Shown piece by piece: positions 1 through 12,180 of a DNA stretch of 64,000 nucleotides. The translations under genes were made by a program, and so were the position numbers. Position 1 is the first letter of the stretch; every line of letters begins with the position of its first letter. Source of the DNA: Dysidea avara (Eukaryota > Porifera > Demospongiae > Dictyoceratida > Dysideidae); the NCBI RefSeq assembly GCF_963678975.1, contig NC_089274.1, positions 19,927,133 to 19,991,132 of the forward strand, in the 5' to 3' direction. The notes under the pieces are model-generated. The model made no database searches and was not told the DNA's origin. It was given only the letters and a program-made list of their open reading frames with translations.

Positions 1-780
1 TACAAGCTGATTTGTTTGTAGCTGAATTCTCTGCAAAGTGTTTTGTTTGTAGCTGACCTCTCTTCAGGGTGATTTGTTTCTAGCTGATCTCTCTACAGGG
101 TGATTTTTTTGTAGCTGACCTCTCTTCAGGGTGATTTGTTTCTAGCTGATCTCTCTACAGGATGATTTTTTGTAGCTGACCTCTCTTCAGGGTGATTTGT
201 TTCTAGCTGATTGCTCTGCAGGTTGATTTGCTTGTAGATGAACTCTCTACAGTGTAACTTGCTTGTAGCTGAACTCCTTACTTTTTGTCTAGTTTCTAGC
301 TGATGTCTCTACAGGGTGATTTTTTGTAGCTGAACTCTCTACAGGGTAATTTGTTTCTAGCTTATCTCTCTACAGGTAGATTTGTGTTGATTTGTTCATT
401 GCTGATCGCTCTAAAGGTTGATTTGTTGCAGCTGAACACCCTGCAAAGTGTTTTGTTTGTAGCTGATCACTCTAAAGGGTAATTTGTTTGTAGCTGAACT
501 CTCTCCACAGTGACTTGTGTGTAGCTGAATTCTGTGTAGCTGAATTCTCTAAAGAGTGACTTAATTGTAGCTGAATTCTCTACACAGTGCATGACTTGTT
601 TATAGCTGAACTTTCTTCAGTGTGACTTGTAATGTTCTGAATCTCTATAGTGATATATTTGCTTAACTCTCCACATGGTGATTGTCTTCTTGCTGAATTG
701 TCTATAAGACTAACTGTTTGCAGCTGAACTCCCTACAGAATAACTTGTGATGTAATAAAATTCTATAATGGAATAAATAA
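1..780. repeat. Minisatellite array I (about 31-bp units, cut by window edge)
   Basis: Diverged tandem units of the form GTAGCTGA-(A/T)CTCTCTACAGGGTGA-TTTGTTT, about 30-31 bp each. The start is cut by the window edge. Units become irregular after about 540 and fade into the repeat body that begins near 805. Each unit contains a GTAG...CTAC inverted pair around a 9-nt spacer. No coding potential is visible. Confidence 0.9.
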
Positions 781-804
781 ACTAGCCGAATGCTCTATTA
801 GGGT

Positions 805-1619
805 GACTGTTCTATTAGAGTATCTCGATCTCGCATTTGCTACACGCAGTTGGCTTTCGAATCATAACTCAGTGGTTTGTAATCCGATTCTTCTGTACTA
901 CTGCAAGAACTTTCTATGAAGATTATTCCAGCTATGCACCGATTTTCAGCTCATTGCTCTAAGCGGTTTGCCTAGTAGGCGTGAAAACTAATACTTTTTT
1001 ATTCATAAAAATCGATCGCGTAATTGTGACACAGGTTGGGTTTTGTGTCATATCTCCGTGGTCTTTATCTCGATTCCTTTCAAACCACCAAAAGGCACTC
1101 CTACGATGGTTACTCCATCTACATAGCAATTTGCAACTCATTCCATGAAGCGGTTTACCCTGTAGGCGTGACAACAAATCGATCTTTTTTTACGCGAATA
1201 ATCGGTCATAACTCCTGAACCATTCATCGGATTTGTACCAAATTTGATGCTAGGATTCGCCTTTGGACTCCCTTTCTGTGTGCCAAAGTTCAAGGCGATC
1301 GGAGCACGCGTTTGCTTGTTATAGCAATTTTTGCAAGTGTGCGAAAAGACGAAGAAGAAGAAGAAAAAAAACGAAGGAAAAAAAACGAAACTTTGGCAGC
1401 TCGTATCTCGGAAATGGCTGGAGCGATTTCCTTCAAATTTGGAATGTAGACTCCCTTGGCTGGCGGGCAACTGTGTAGCAAATTTGGTTCCAATCAGATA
1501 AGTGATCACCGAGATACAAAGGTGTGAAAATGACGTTTTCGTTCTTCCTGTCAATATACTCACGGGTGTGGCGCGCCGGCTTCTTGGGCCGCACGACACA
1601 CTACCGTGTGTCTTGATAT
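805..1619 (+). repeat. Dispersed repeat body, copy A
   Basis: It begins at the CTCTATTAGAG motif and ends at CACACTACCGTGTGTCTTGA. Related copies lie at 5429-5951, 7122-7930, 29906-30815 (inverted) and 47760-48672. Copies A-C carry an internal duplication: the block ending near 985 (GCGGTTTGCCTAGTAGGCGTG) recurs about 190 bp later, ending near 1172. The inverted and 48-kb copies have only one such block. Short frames inside are not conserved as proteins. It is probably a non-autonomous retroelement body; its mobilising partner is unknown. Confidence 0.85.
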
Positions 1620-1947
1620 ATCTAATCAAAAACAGCCAAGCTGTAAAAAAAGGAGTGCGGCCCTTGAAAAGGCTATGGTGAAAAAAGATGTGAAATCCAA
1701 GGTGGCGGCCAAGAAATGGCTATGATGGTAGGTTAATGGTAAAAATTTTAATAACGACAATTCAGGTGAATTTGGTGCCGATTGACCAAGCGGCACCAAA
1801 TTCACCTGAATTGTCGTTATTAAAATTTTTACCATTAACCATCACAGCCATTTCTTGGCCGCCACCTTGGATTTCACATCTTTTTTCACCATAGCCTTTT
1901 CAAGGGCCGCACTCCTTTTTTTATAGCTTGGCTGTTTTTGATTAGAT
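1620..1947. repeat. Foldback hairpin element, copy 1
   Basis: Two arms of about 160 bp (1620-1780 and 1791-1947) are near-perfect reverse complements around a 10-base spacer. The arm ends read ATCTAATC and GATTAGAT. The segment after it (1948-2044, containing GCCGGCCTATGGCC) is also shared with the copy at 6150-6262. It directly abuts the end of repeat body A. Related hairpins or single arms lie at 5952, 9050, 31549 and 46155. Any transcript would fold into a long stem. It looks like a foldback MITE. Confidence 0.85.
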
Positions 1948-2164
1948 TTCACTTCTTTTTGTATTTGTATACCCTAAAGCCGGCCTATGGCCAGCTCTGG
2001 GGCTTTTTAACCTATATATTTTTCTTTACCACAGGAAAAAGAAAAAGATGAAGCAGATTTTATAAATACTTTAACTCATTCTGATTTTATCAGTAAATGT
2101 ACAAATTATATAATGCATATATCAAGAGTTCATATATAAAAAGAGAGCATATATTTATTACATG

Positions 2165-5100
2165 TCAATTAATCCCCACAGGATAATTTGCAGCTGATCT
2201 CTCAACTGGGTGACTTGAAATGTAGCTGAACACTCTACAGGGTGATCTGCTTGTACGAAGATGAACTCTTTACAGGATTCTCTCTAACGGGTGACTTGAC
2301 TCTAGCTGAACTCTCTACATGGTTATCTGTTTGTAGTTGAATTCTCTACAGGGTGATTTGTTTGCAGCTGAACTCTCTACAAAGTAACTTCTTCTAGCTG
2401 ATCTGTCTACAGAGTGACTTGTTTCTAGCTGGTCTCTCTACAGGGCGATTTGTTTGTAGCTGAATTCTCTACAGGGTGATGTGTTTGCAGCTGAACTCTC
2501 TACATGGTGGTTGCTTTGTAGCTGAACTCTCTGAAAGGTGACTTCTTCTAGCTGGACTCTCTACAAGGTGATCTTTTCATAGCTGAACTCTCTACAGGAT
2601 GATTTGTTTGCAGCTGAACTCTCTACATGATGATTTCTTTGTAGCTGAACTCTCTACAGGGTGATTTGTTTGTAGCTGAAATCCCTACAAGGTAACTTCT
2701 TCTAGCTGATCTTTCTACAGGGCGATTTGTTTGTAGCTGAGTTCTCTACAGGGTGTTTGTTTGCAGCTGAATTCTCTACATGGTGGTTTCTTTATAGCTG
2801 AACTCTCTACAAGGTGACTTCTTCTAGCTGATCTCTCTACAGGGTGATTTGTTTGTAGCTGAACTCTCTACAGGTGATTTGTTTGTAGCTGAACTCTCTA
2901 CAAGGTGATACTTCTAGGTGATCTCTCTACAGGATGACTTGTTTCTAACTGAACTCTCAACAGGGTGATCTGTTCATAGCTGAACTATCTACAGGGTGAT
3001 TTGTTTGCAGCTGAACTCTCTACATGGTGGTTTCTTTGTAGCTGAACTCTCTACAAGGTAATTTCTTCTAGCTGAACTCTCTACAGGGTGACTTGTTTCT
3101 AGCTGATCTCTCTACAGGGTGATTTGTTTGCAGCTGAACTCTCTACATGGTAGTTTCTTTGTAGCTGAACTCTCTACAATGTGACTTCTAGCTGAACTCT
3201 CTACAAGGTGACTTGTTTCTAGCTAGCTAATCTCTCTACAGGGTGACTTGTTTCTAGCTGAACTCTCTACAGGTTATTTGTTTGTAGCTGAACTCTCTAC
3301 AAGGTGATACTCCTAGGTGATTTCTCTACAGGATGACTTGTTTCTAACTGAACTCTCAACAGGGTGATCTGCTCATAGCTAAACTTTCTACTGGGTGATT
3401 TGTTTGCAGCTGAACTGTCTACATGGTGGTTTCTTTGTAGCTGAACTCTCTACAAGGTAATTTCTTCTAGCTGAACTCTCTACAGGGTGACTTGTTTCTA
3501 GCTGATCTCTCTACAGGGGGATCTGTTCGTAGCTGAACTTTCTACAGGGTGATTTGTTTGCAGCTGAACTCTCTACATGGTAGTTTCTTTGTAGCTGAAC
3601 TCTCTACAATGTGACTTCTTCTAGCTGAACTCTCTACAAGGTGACTTGTTTCTAGCTGATCTCTCTACAGGGTGACTTGTTTCTAGCTGAACTCTCTACA
3701 GGTTATTTTTTTGTAGCTGAATTCTCTACAGGGTGATTTATTTGTAGCTGAACTCTCTACAAGGCAACTTCTTCTAGCTGATCTTTCTACAGGGTGATTT
3801 GTTTGTAGCTGAATTCTCTACATGGTGGTTTCTTTGTAGCTGAACTCTCTACAAGGTGACTTCTTCTAGCTGAACTCTCTACAGAGTGATTGATTTTTTT
3901 TGCAGCTGAACTCTCTACATGGTGGTAGCTTTGTAGCTGAACTCTCTATAAGGTGACTTCTTCTAGCTGAACTCTCTACAGGGTGATCTTTTCATAGCTA
4001 AACTCTCTACAGGATGATTTGTTTGCAGCTGAATTCTCTACATGATGATTTCTTTGTAGCTGAACTCTCTACAGGGTGATTTGTTTGTAGCTGAACTCCC
4101 TACAAGGTAACTTCTTCTAGCTGATCTATCTACAGGGCGATCTTTTTGTAGCTGAGTTCTCTACAGGGTATTTGTTTGCAGCTGGACTCTCTACATGGTA
4201 GTTTCTTTGTAGCTGAACTCTCTACAATGTGACTTCTTCTAGCCGAACTCTCTACAGGGTGACTTGTTTCTAGCTGATCTCTCTACAGGGTGACTTGTTT
4301 CTAGCTGAACTCTCTGCAGGTGATTTGCTTGCAGCTGAACTCTCTACATGGTGGTTTCTTTGTAGCTGAACTCTCTACAAGGTAACTTCTTCTAGCTGAT
4401 CTTTCTATAGGGTGATTTGTTTGTAGCTGAATTCTCTACAGGGTGATTTATTTGCAGCTGAACTCTCTACAAGGTGACTTCTTCTAGCTGAACTCTCTAC
4501 AGAGTGATTGATTTTTTTGCAGCTGAACTCTCTACATGGTGGTTTCTTTGTAACTGAACTCTCTACAGGGTGCTTTGTTTGTAGCTGAACTCTCTACAGG
4601 GTGATCTGTTTATAGCTGAACTCCCTACAAGGTAACTTCTTCTAGCTGATTTTTCTACCGGGCGATTTGTTTGTAGCTGAGTTCTCTACAGGGTGATTTG
4701 TTTGCAGCTGAACTCTCTACATGGTGGTTTCTTTGTAGCTGAACTCTCTACAATGTGACTACTTCTAGCTGAACTCTCTACAGGGTGACTTGTTTCTAGC
4801 TGATCTCTCTACAGGGGATTTGTTTGCAGCTGAATTCTGTACATGGTGGTTTCTTTATAGCTGAACTCTCTACAAGGTGACTTCTTCTAGCTGATCTCTT
4901 TACAGGGTGATTTGTTTGTATCTGAACTCTCTACAGGTGATTTGTTTGCAGCTGAACTTTCTACAAGGTGATACTTCTAGGTGATCTCTCTACAGGATGA
5001 CTTGTTTCTAACTGAACTCTCAACAGGGTGATCTGTTCATAGCTGAACTTTCTACTGGGTGATTTGTTTGCAGCTTAACTCTCTACATGGTGGTTTCTTT

Positions 5101-5380
5101 GTAGCTGAACTCTCTACAAGGTAACTTCTTCTAGCTGATCTTTTTACAGGGAGATTTGTTTGTAGCTGAATTCTCTGCAAGTGATTTGTTTGCAGCTGAA
5201 CTCTCTACATGATGGTTTCTTTGTAGCTGAACTCTCTACAAGGTGACTTCTTCTAGCTGATACAGGGTGAATTGTTTCTAGATGAACTCTCTACAGGGTG
5301 ACTTGCATGTAGCTGAATTGTCTATCAGATTAACTGTTTGTAGCTGAATTCCGTACAGAATATCCTGCAATGTAATATAA
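2165..5380. repeat. Minisatellite array II (about 3.2 kb)
   Basis: Roughly 100 units of 30-31 bp, judged by length. Variants follow one another in a recurring order: a GCAGCTG unit ending CATGGTGGTTTC, then a GTAGCTG unit ending CAAGGTGACTTC, then a CTAGCTG unit ending CAGGGTGA-TTTG. This gives a higher-order repeat of about 3-6 units. The end (5330-5428) has degraded units identical in layout to those before copies A and C. Confidence 0.9.
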
Positions 5381-5428
5381 TTCTGTAATGGAGTAAGTTA
5401 TAAACGTAGCTGAATGCTCTATTAGGGT

Positions 5429-5951
5429 GACTGTTCTATTAGAGTATCTCGATCTCGCATTTGCTACACGTAGTTGCCTTTCGAATCATAACTCAGTGGT
5501 TTGTAATCCGATTCTTCTGTACTACTGCAAGGACTTTCTATGATGATTATTCCAGCTACACACTGATTTTCAGCTCATTGCTCTAAGCGGTTTGCCTGGT
5601 AGATGTGAAAACTAATAGTTTTTTTATCAAAAAAATCGATCGCGTAATTTTGACACAGGTTGGGTTTTGTGTCATATCTCCATGGTCTTTATCTCAATTC
5701 CTTTCAAACCACAAAAAGACACTCCTACGATAGTTACTCCATCTACATATAAATTTTCAACTCATTCCTCCAAGGAGTTTACCCTGTAGGCGTGACAGAC
5801 CTTCGACCTTATTTTACGTACATAATCGGTCATATATAACTCCGTGTATATTCATCGGATTCCTACCAAAGTTGATACTGAGATCCGCCTTAATGAGCCC
5901 TTCAAGTGTGCCAAATTTCAGCCCTATCCGAGTACGCATTCGTGTTTTATG
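5429..5951 (+). repeat. Dispersed repeat body, copy B (3' truncated)
   Basis: It matches copy A from the CTCTATTAGAG motif to the region of the former's 'cgtttgc' segment, then stops abruptly at a hairpin arm near 5952. The last third of the body, including the CACACTACCGTGTG end, is missing. Confidence 0.8.
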
Positions 5952-6262
5952 TAAATATTTTAATAACGACAATTCAGGTGAATTTGGTGCAGCTTGGTCT
6001 TGGCACAAAATTCACCTGAATTGTCATTATTAAAATTTTTACCATTAACCCACCATCACAGCCATTTCTTGGCCGCCACCTTGGATTTCACATCTTTTTT
6101 CACCATAGCCTGTCTGAGGGCCGCACTTTTTTTACAGCTTGGTTGTTTTGGATTAGATTTCACTTCTTTTTGTATTTGTATACCCCAAAGCCGGCCTATG
6201 GCCGGCTTTAGGGCTTTTCTAAACCTATCATTTTTTCTTTACCACAGGAAGAAGAAAATATG
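5952..6262. repeat. Foldback hairpin element, copy 2 (left arm truncated)
   Basis: The left arm is only about 45 bp (5952-5996). The right arm (about 6005-6150) is full length and matches copy 1, followed by the same tail with GCCGGCCTATGGCCGGC. It sits between body copy B and the next minisatellite array, as copy 1 does, so hairpin and tail were probably amplified together with the array. Confidence 0.8.
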
Positions 6263-7075
6263 AAGCAGGGTGATTTCTTTGCAGCTGACCTCTCTACAAG
6301 GTTATCCTTCTAGCTGATCTCTCTACCGGATGACTTGTTTGTAGCTGAACTCTCTACAGGGTGGTTTGTTTGTAGCTGAATTTTCTACAGGGCGATTTGT
6401 TTGCAGCTGAACTCTCTACATGGTAGTTTCTTTGTAGCTGAACTATCTACAATGGAACTTCTTCTAGCTGAACACTCTACAGGGTGACTTGTTTCTAGCT
6501 GATCTCTCTACAGGGTGACTTGTTTCTAGCTGAACTCTCTACAGGGTGATTTGTTTGTAGCTGAACTCTCTACAAGGTAACTCCTTCTAGCTGATCTTTC
6601 TACAGGGTGATTTGTTTGTAGCTGAATTCTCTACAGGGTGACTTGTTTCTAGCTGATCTCTGTACAGGGTGACTTTTTCCTAGCTGAACTCTCTACAGGT
6701 GATTTGTGTTTGCAGCTGAACTCTCTTACATGGTGGTTTCTTTGTAGCTGAACTCTCTACAAGATGACTTCTTCTAGCTGATCTCTGTACAAGATGACTT
6801 GTTTCTGACTGAACTCTCTACAGTGTAATCTATTCATAGCGGAACTTTCTACTGGGTGCAGCTGAACTCTTTGCATGATTGTTTCTTTGTAACTGAACTC
6901 TCTACAAGGTAACTTCTTCTAGCTGATCTCTCTACAGGGCAATTTGTTTGAGCTGAACTCTCTACATGATGGTTTCTTTGTAGCTGAACTCTCTATTAGG
7001 TACCTTCTTCTGGCTGATCTGACTACAGGGTGACTTGTTTGTAGCTGAATTCCCTACAGAATAACTTGCAATATA
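6263..7075. repeat. Minisatellite array III
   Basis: The same 30-31 bp unit family as arrays I and II, about 25 units by length, ending in the same degraded units that precede each repeat body. Confidence 0.9.
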
Positions 7076-7121
7076 ATATAATTGAGTAAATTATAAATGC
7101 AGCTGAATGCTTTATTAGGGT

Positions 7122-7930
7122 GACTGTTCTATTAGAGTATCTCGATCTCGCATTTGCTACACGTAGTTGCCTTTCGAATCATAACTCTGTGGTTTGTAAT
7201 CCGATTCTTCTGTACAACTGCAAGGACTTTCTATGATGATTATTCCAGCTACACACTGATTTTCAGCTCATTGCTCTAAGCGGTTTGCCTGATAGACACG
7301 AAAACTAATAGTTTTTTTATTCATAAAAATCGATCGCGTAATTTTGACACAGGTCGGGTTTTGTGTCATATCTCCGTGGTCTTTGTCCCGATTCCTTTCA
7401 AACCACAAAAAGGCACTCCTACGATGGTTGCTCCATCCACATAGCAATTTTCAACTGATTCCTCAAAGGAGTTTACCCTGTAGGCGTGACAGACCTTCGA
7501 CCTCATTTTACGCAAATAATCGGTCATAACTCCGTGAATGTTCAACGGATTCCTACCAAGTTGGTACAGAGATCCGCCTTAATAAGCCCTTTACGTGTGC
7601 CAAATTTCAGCCCCATCCCAGCTCGCATTCGTGTTTTATGGCGGATTTTTCGAAGTGTGCGAAATGAAGAAGTAGAAGAAAAAAACGAAGAAATTAAAAC
7701 GAAATTTTGTTCGCTCGTATCTCGGAAATGGCTGGAGCGATTGTCTTCAAATTTGGTGTGTAGACTCCCCTTGCTGGCCGGCACCTCTCTAGCAAATTTG
7801 GTTCAAATCGGATAAGGGATCACAGAGCTACATAGGTGTGAAAATTGCGTTTTCTTCCTGTTAATATACTCACGGGTGGCACGCCGGCTTCTTGGGCCGC
7901 ACGACACACTACCGTGTGTCTTGATATATA
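7122..7930 (+). repeat. Dispersed repeat body, copy C
   Basis: Full-length relative of copy A, including the duplicated roughly 190-bp block and the terminal CACACTACCGTGTGTCTTGA. No hairpin follows; unique sequence begins at about 7931. Confidence 0.85.
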
Positions 7931-8399
7931 TTTCACATATAACGTAAATCAGTAATCTCTGCTAGGGCTGCACTGGCAAGGATAAAATGACACATATAAT
8001 TTGATTTTTATTTAAGTGAATCATGCATCTTTTACCCTCAAGTAATATAGTACATGAGGTCTATTTATAATACAAACTAGTACGTAGCTGCTGATTGGGT
8101 ATAAAGAATATTTCTAGACCATAACATTGATGCAATAATGTATATAGGTGAGACAAAACTTAATGTAACACTTTCACACCTCAGATCAAAGGAATTCTTT
8201 ATGCTACAAATGTGATGTGGCACATGCACTTAGCAGTGCAACATCTAGATGTCGCACTGCAAAGCACATCAAAGGCATTTAACTTAAACGTGAATTTAGC
8301 AGCTTAAAACTACTGTAAAAGTAACTTGAAAGGGTTAGAACTATTTTAAAAAGCACCTTCAAAAGCTTAAAAAGCTACTTTGAAGTGTAACATATTAGT
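7931..8399. other. No recognisable gene
   Basis: AT-rich sequence with loose AAGC(A/T)ACTTT-like repetition near 8300-8390. I see no supported coding region or RNA. Confidence 0.5.
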
Positions 8400-8553
8400 T
8401 GCAACACTGTGGGGGGTGCATTGCCTGATATGTACGCACTCGCCCTCGGGCGCGCATTGCCTGATATGTATGTACTCGCCCCGGGGCGTGCATATGTACG
8501 CACGATGCCCGAGGGCGCTGCATATCAGGCAATGCACCCCCCACAGCGTTACA
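8400..8553. repeat. GC-rich foldback MITE
   Basis: 8405-8432 and 8521-8548 are reverse complements (core GGGGGGTGCATTGCCTGATA), with an internal second copy of the CATTGCCTGATATG word and a CGCCCTCGGGCG palindrome. It is strikingly GC- and CpG-rich against AT-rich flanks, which suggests a recent insertion. No clear target duplication was found. Confidence 0.7.
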
Positions 8554-9049
8554 GCCATTACGTGCTGTAAGAGCCAGTTTATACAACAATAGAGGAGCCA
8601 TAAAATTCAGCGCTGCACCATTTCCAACAATGATGACCTTCTCACTAATAAACCTATATTGTAAACATAAGAATGCTGTATTAGAATATACTTGACTGCT
8701 GCTCTATTACAGTATACCCAACTGTTCTATTAGAGTATCTTGATCTTTAAAAGGAGCTTTTCAAAAAAGGACACGATGTTTCCCCTGTAGATCCTTCCCT
8801 GAAAACAAAAAAAGTTTTGCTGTATTGCATGCTGTTATTTACTCACCTTTGTGCTGCCAAACTAAACAGTGTTGGAGAAATCTAAATTTCAAGGGAGGGT
8901 TTCCTGAAATTCTTCCTCTCTACACCTCTGCACCTAAAGTGAATCTTCAGTGGAGCCAAGTTTGGTGCATTGTGACAAACTAGCTATTGCAAAGTTAGAA
9001 ACAGTTATTTGCTTACTTAAAGCTGAATATGTAATGATTTTTTGACTGC

Positions 9050-9135
9050 TAGCTACCTTTGATTTCACAGCTTTTTTCATTTTAACTTTTAAAGAACATA
9101 GTCTTTCACAGCTGGGCTTTTTTGATATGGATATT
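9050..9135 (-). repeat. Decayed arm of the foldback hairpin family
   Basis: It keeps the order of words seen in the intact right arms (CCTTTGATTTCACA, CTTTTTTCA, TTTCACAGCT, GGCTTTTTT) with many substitutions. It is an old, single-arm copy. Confidence 0.5.
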
Positions 9136-11863
9136 GTATGGATGTCCACAACTGTCATTTTACAAATAATACTATTAAATTAGTGTTCACTGCACAGCAG
9201 CACAATGGAACTGTTTGTGTATAATTTCAGTATAAATTTCCCATGTGGTTTGTGAATAATGACAATGCAAAGACCAGCATGAATATACTTTTAATAAAGT
9301 TTATGTGATCACTTTTCAGAAGATTTTGTGCATATGTCCAATTAAACAATTGGACCAGACACAGCAAAATGTCTGGCCACGAGCGTTTTGAATGTTGTTT
9401 GGCATTATCAGTGTTCTTCTTACTGGAACAATATACAACAGTAATGTAAAGCACATGTACAATATAGAGACCACATTATTACATGGTATGTATCAGTATT
9501 CATTATTGGTAGGAGATGTTTTCTAGTGATGAGATGTCAGTGTTGTTATGAAGGATAGCTTGTATACCTGATGGGAGTAGCTACTCACCACTCTAGTCCA
9601 TAAATTTATTAATTTGTAATTTCCCATAGCGTAGTTGAGTTATGTAGTACTGTAACACACAACAATTATTTACTGGAAAAGATTGGTATGCTTTAGAAAT
9701 GGTGGTAAATGCTAATCTGGTTCTATCCAGTCAGGCAGTAGCATAAATGACACCAAAATTTGTAGTGTAATCAATGAGACACCTCTATGTGACAGACCCT
9801 GTAGGATGTGGATGAAATTGGATAAAAGTGCTGACAATGATTACTTATGTACGTAAATGATTTCTGTAAGTTGAATTTGTTGCCCATGCATGTCCCATCA
9901 ATCATGAGCCACATTTCTCACTGTATACATAGTTTGTATATAGTGGGATTTGTGTTTAAGATATGGCAATTTTGCTATTACTTATAGTCTCTATACTGCT
10001 GCTATAGCAGCTGAATTGTACAAGATTGGCAGTATCAATCATAATGTTGTTGACAGTCATGAAATTTTCACTGCCTTAGTTCACTCTATTTTCATGCAAA
10101 TATAAAAAAGTTTGTATAAAAGTATCTTCATATGATTTTCACTGAATGAAATATATTTTACATGACTGCTGCATTAGAGTATCTCAATCTCTACAACAGT
10201 GTTGGTAGACACTTGCAAATGCACTCAAATCTGTAGGTTCTTTTCTGTAGGTATTTTTGTTTCTTTTAATAGTTGACTGTCTGCAGCAAGTTGTACTTTA
10301 CAACCTCATAAAAAGCCAATTCAAACAAGGACCTATAATTCCAATGTGGTTTCACTCTTCTCTATCAAACAAAGCATGAGAGCAAAAACACATTTTCAAG
10401 ATTGGGTGTGTAATGAATGTATACACAATAAGCATACTGTAAGGCTCGCATGATCCTGTGTTCAGTAAATATTACTGGCAGTGCATACTTTGTCTCAAAG
10501 TGTATTTGCAATTGTTATAAACCGACTAAAATAAGAGACTTCATAAAATAATATTGCGTACCAGCTGTTCCAAAGCATGTATCATTAGAGCATACAGTTA
10601 AGGGACCTCTTAATGAATTTTATTGTACTACATGCTGTTGTACTATCAATGCATCTGATCATCAAAATATGTACTTTGCATACTTTCTCACATAAAGTAT
10701 TTGATCAAAAACCACCTCACACTACCTTCATGACGCCTTGGCAGTATATATTGTGTTAATTCCAGGATAATGATTAGACAACTGAAAAGATACATCAGCA
10801 TTTAAAGCAAAAAGATCTTCCACTATTCAATGAGCCACTAGTGCCTTTTTATCAAATCTTGATGCTCACAAACAAGCCTGAAAATTTGATATAAAAAGTT
10901 CACCTGAATGTGTTGAGTGTATGATTAAGCTGTGAAAAAGGTGCAGCCCGGTCCGCTACTTGCACATGCCATGATCTTCAACACTGAAATAGAGGACAGA
11001 CTATGTATGTCTGTTTGGTGCTGCAACTGATAATAGCTGACAATACATTTCAGCAGTAATTGCTATGCTGAAATACTGGAGAGCACATTGTCAAAAGTTA
11101 CATTCATTGGTTTGTAATAATTGGCTACATATTGGAATGTTGGCAAAATCTCATACACTATTGCAACCTCACAAAAAATTTGTTCAAAATCCCTTGGTTA
11201 ACTGGCTATTGTGACTCCTTTAAAATTAATGCAGTCAAATTCATTCCCATGCAGTTGGAAATATATGCTGTGTATGGTTTCACAATATTTGACTGGATAA
11301 GGGAAATTCAGTTCCCTGTAGCTGCCAATGTAGAACACATTAGACATTTCAGCTGTGTGATACTCTTGATATGTGTTAGCTCAGTAAGTGCCTTGCCAAT
11401 TTCATGTCTCAAGTCCAAAAGTGTAGAACTATAGGAAGAAACAGAAACCATTAATGGTAGATGAAATCTTTTCCACCTCCACACAGTAAAGCCTCATCAG
11501 CCAGACTAGGATCTTTGCCTTGAAAAGGCTGCTCCATTTTCCATCCTAGTAAAGTAATACTGGTATACTCCATACCTTATTAAGTACTTGCAGCATCCCT
11601 AGAGAGAGGAGACATGCACAATATAGATAGAGAAACCATATATAAAGTTACATATCTTGTGGATGAGCTCGGCAATCATTGTAGAATCCAGACATGATAC
11701 GTAAAGTGTAAAGTACAAAGTGCAAAGTGTAAAGTGCATACGTAAAGTGTACTGTACAGCAGAATTTTATGGGAGGAAAAGTTCATGTAATTCAGTATTG
11801 GAAAAATGTTACAAAATCATACATCTAAAAACCCACTATTAAAGGTGCTTATTATGCATGGCA
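9136..11863. other. Unannotated AT-rich stretch
   Basis: No protein family is recognised. It contains one CTCTATTAGAG-type motif (about 10164-10189) and a short tandem of GTAAAGTGY words (11701-11752). Introns or exons of a spliced gene cannot be excluded by eye. Confidence 0.4.
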
Positions 11864-12180
11864 CAGGGGCGGATCCAGAGTTTGGAAAGAGGGGGGGCAC
11901 CTTGCTGAAAAAAGTTGAAGAGTAAAAAAAAAAAAAAAAAAAAAAAAGGTCACAACAATAATACCTAGTTATCCTTTACCGAATATATTATATCACGTAT
12001 GTTATGCAAAATAAAATCCTATTTATAGCTTCATGAGTAAGCTGCACTGCCTCATGAACATTGTGACTGCTTTATTAGAGTAATTGACTGCTCTATTAGA
12101 GTATCTCGATCTTGTATGCAATATCTTGAAGGGGGGGGGGGGGCATTTGCCCCAAATGCCCCATCCTGGATCCGCCATTG
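11864..12180 (+). mobile_element. hAT-like MITE (GGATCCAG ends), copy 1
   Basis: It begins CAGGGGCGGATCCAG and ends CTGGATCCGCCATTG, with poly-A and poly-G tracts inside and a doublet of the CTCTATTAGAG motif (12064-12111). The same 317-bp unit lies inverted at 17014-17310. The CAGGGG-type ends fit hAT superfamily terminal repeats. No clean 8-bp target duplication is visible (flanks share only CATGG). Confidence 0.75.

Noticed and set aside
1138..1629. 163-codon frame on the minus strand
   Set aside because: It lies inside repeat body A; frames are not conserved in copies C and E, and its amino-acid content is low complexity.
2165..5380. CRISPR-like appearance of regularly spaced repeats
   Set aside because: No unique spacers, units vary and are head to tail, no cas genes, and the DNA is clearly eukaryotic. 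It is a minisatellite.
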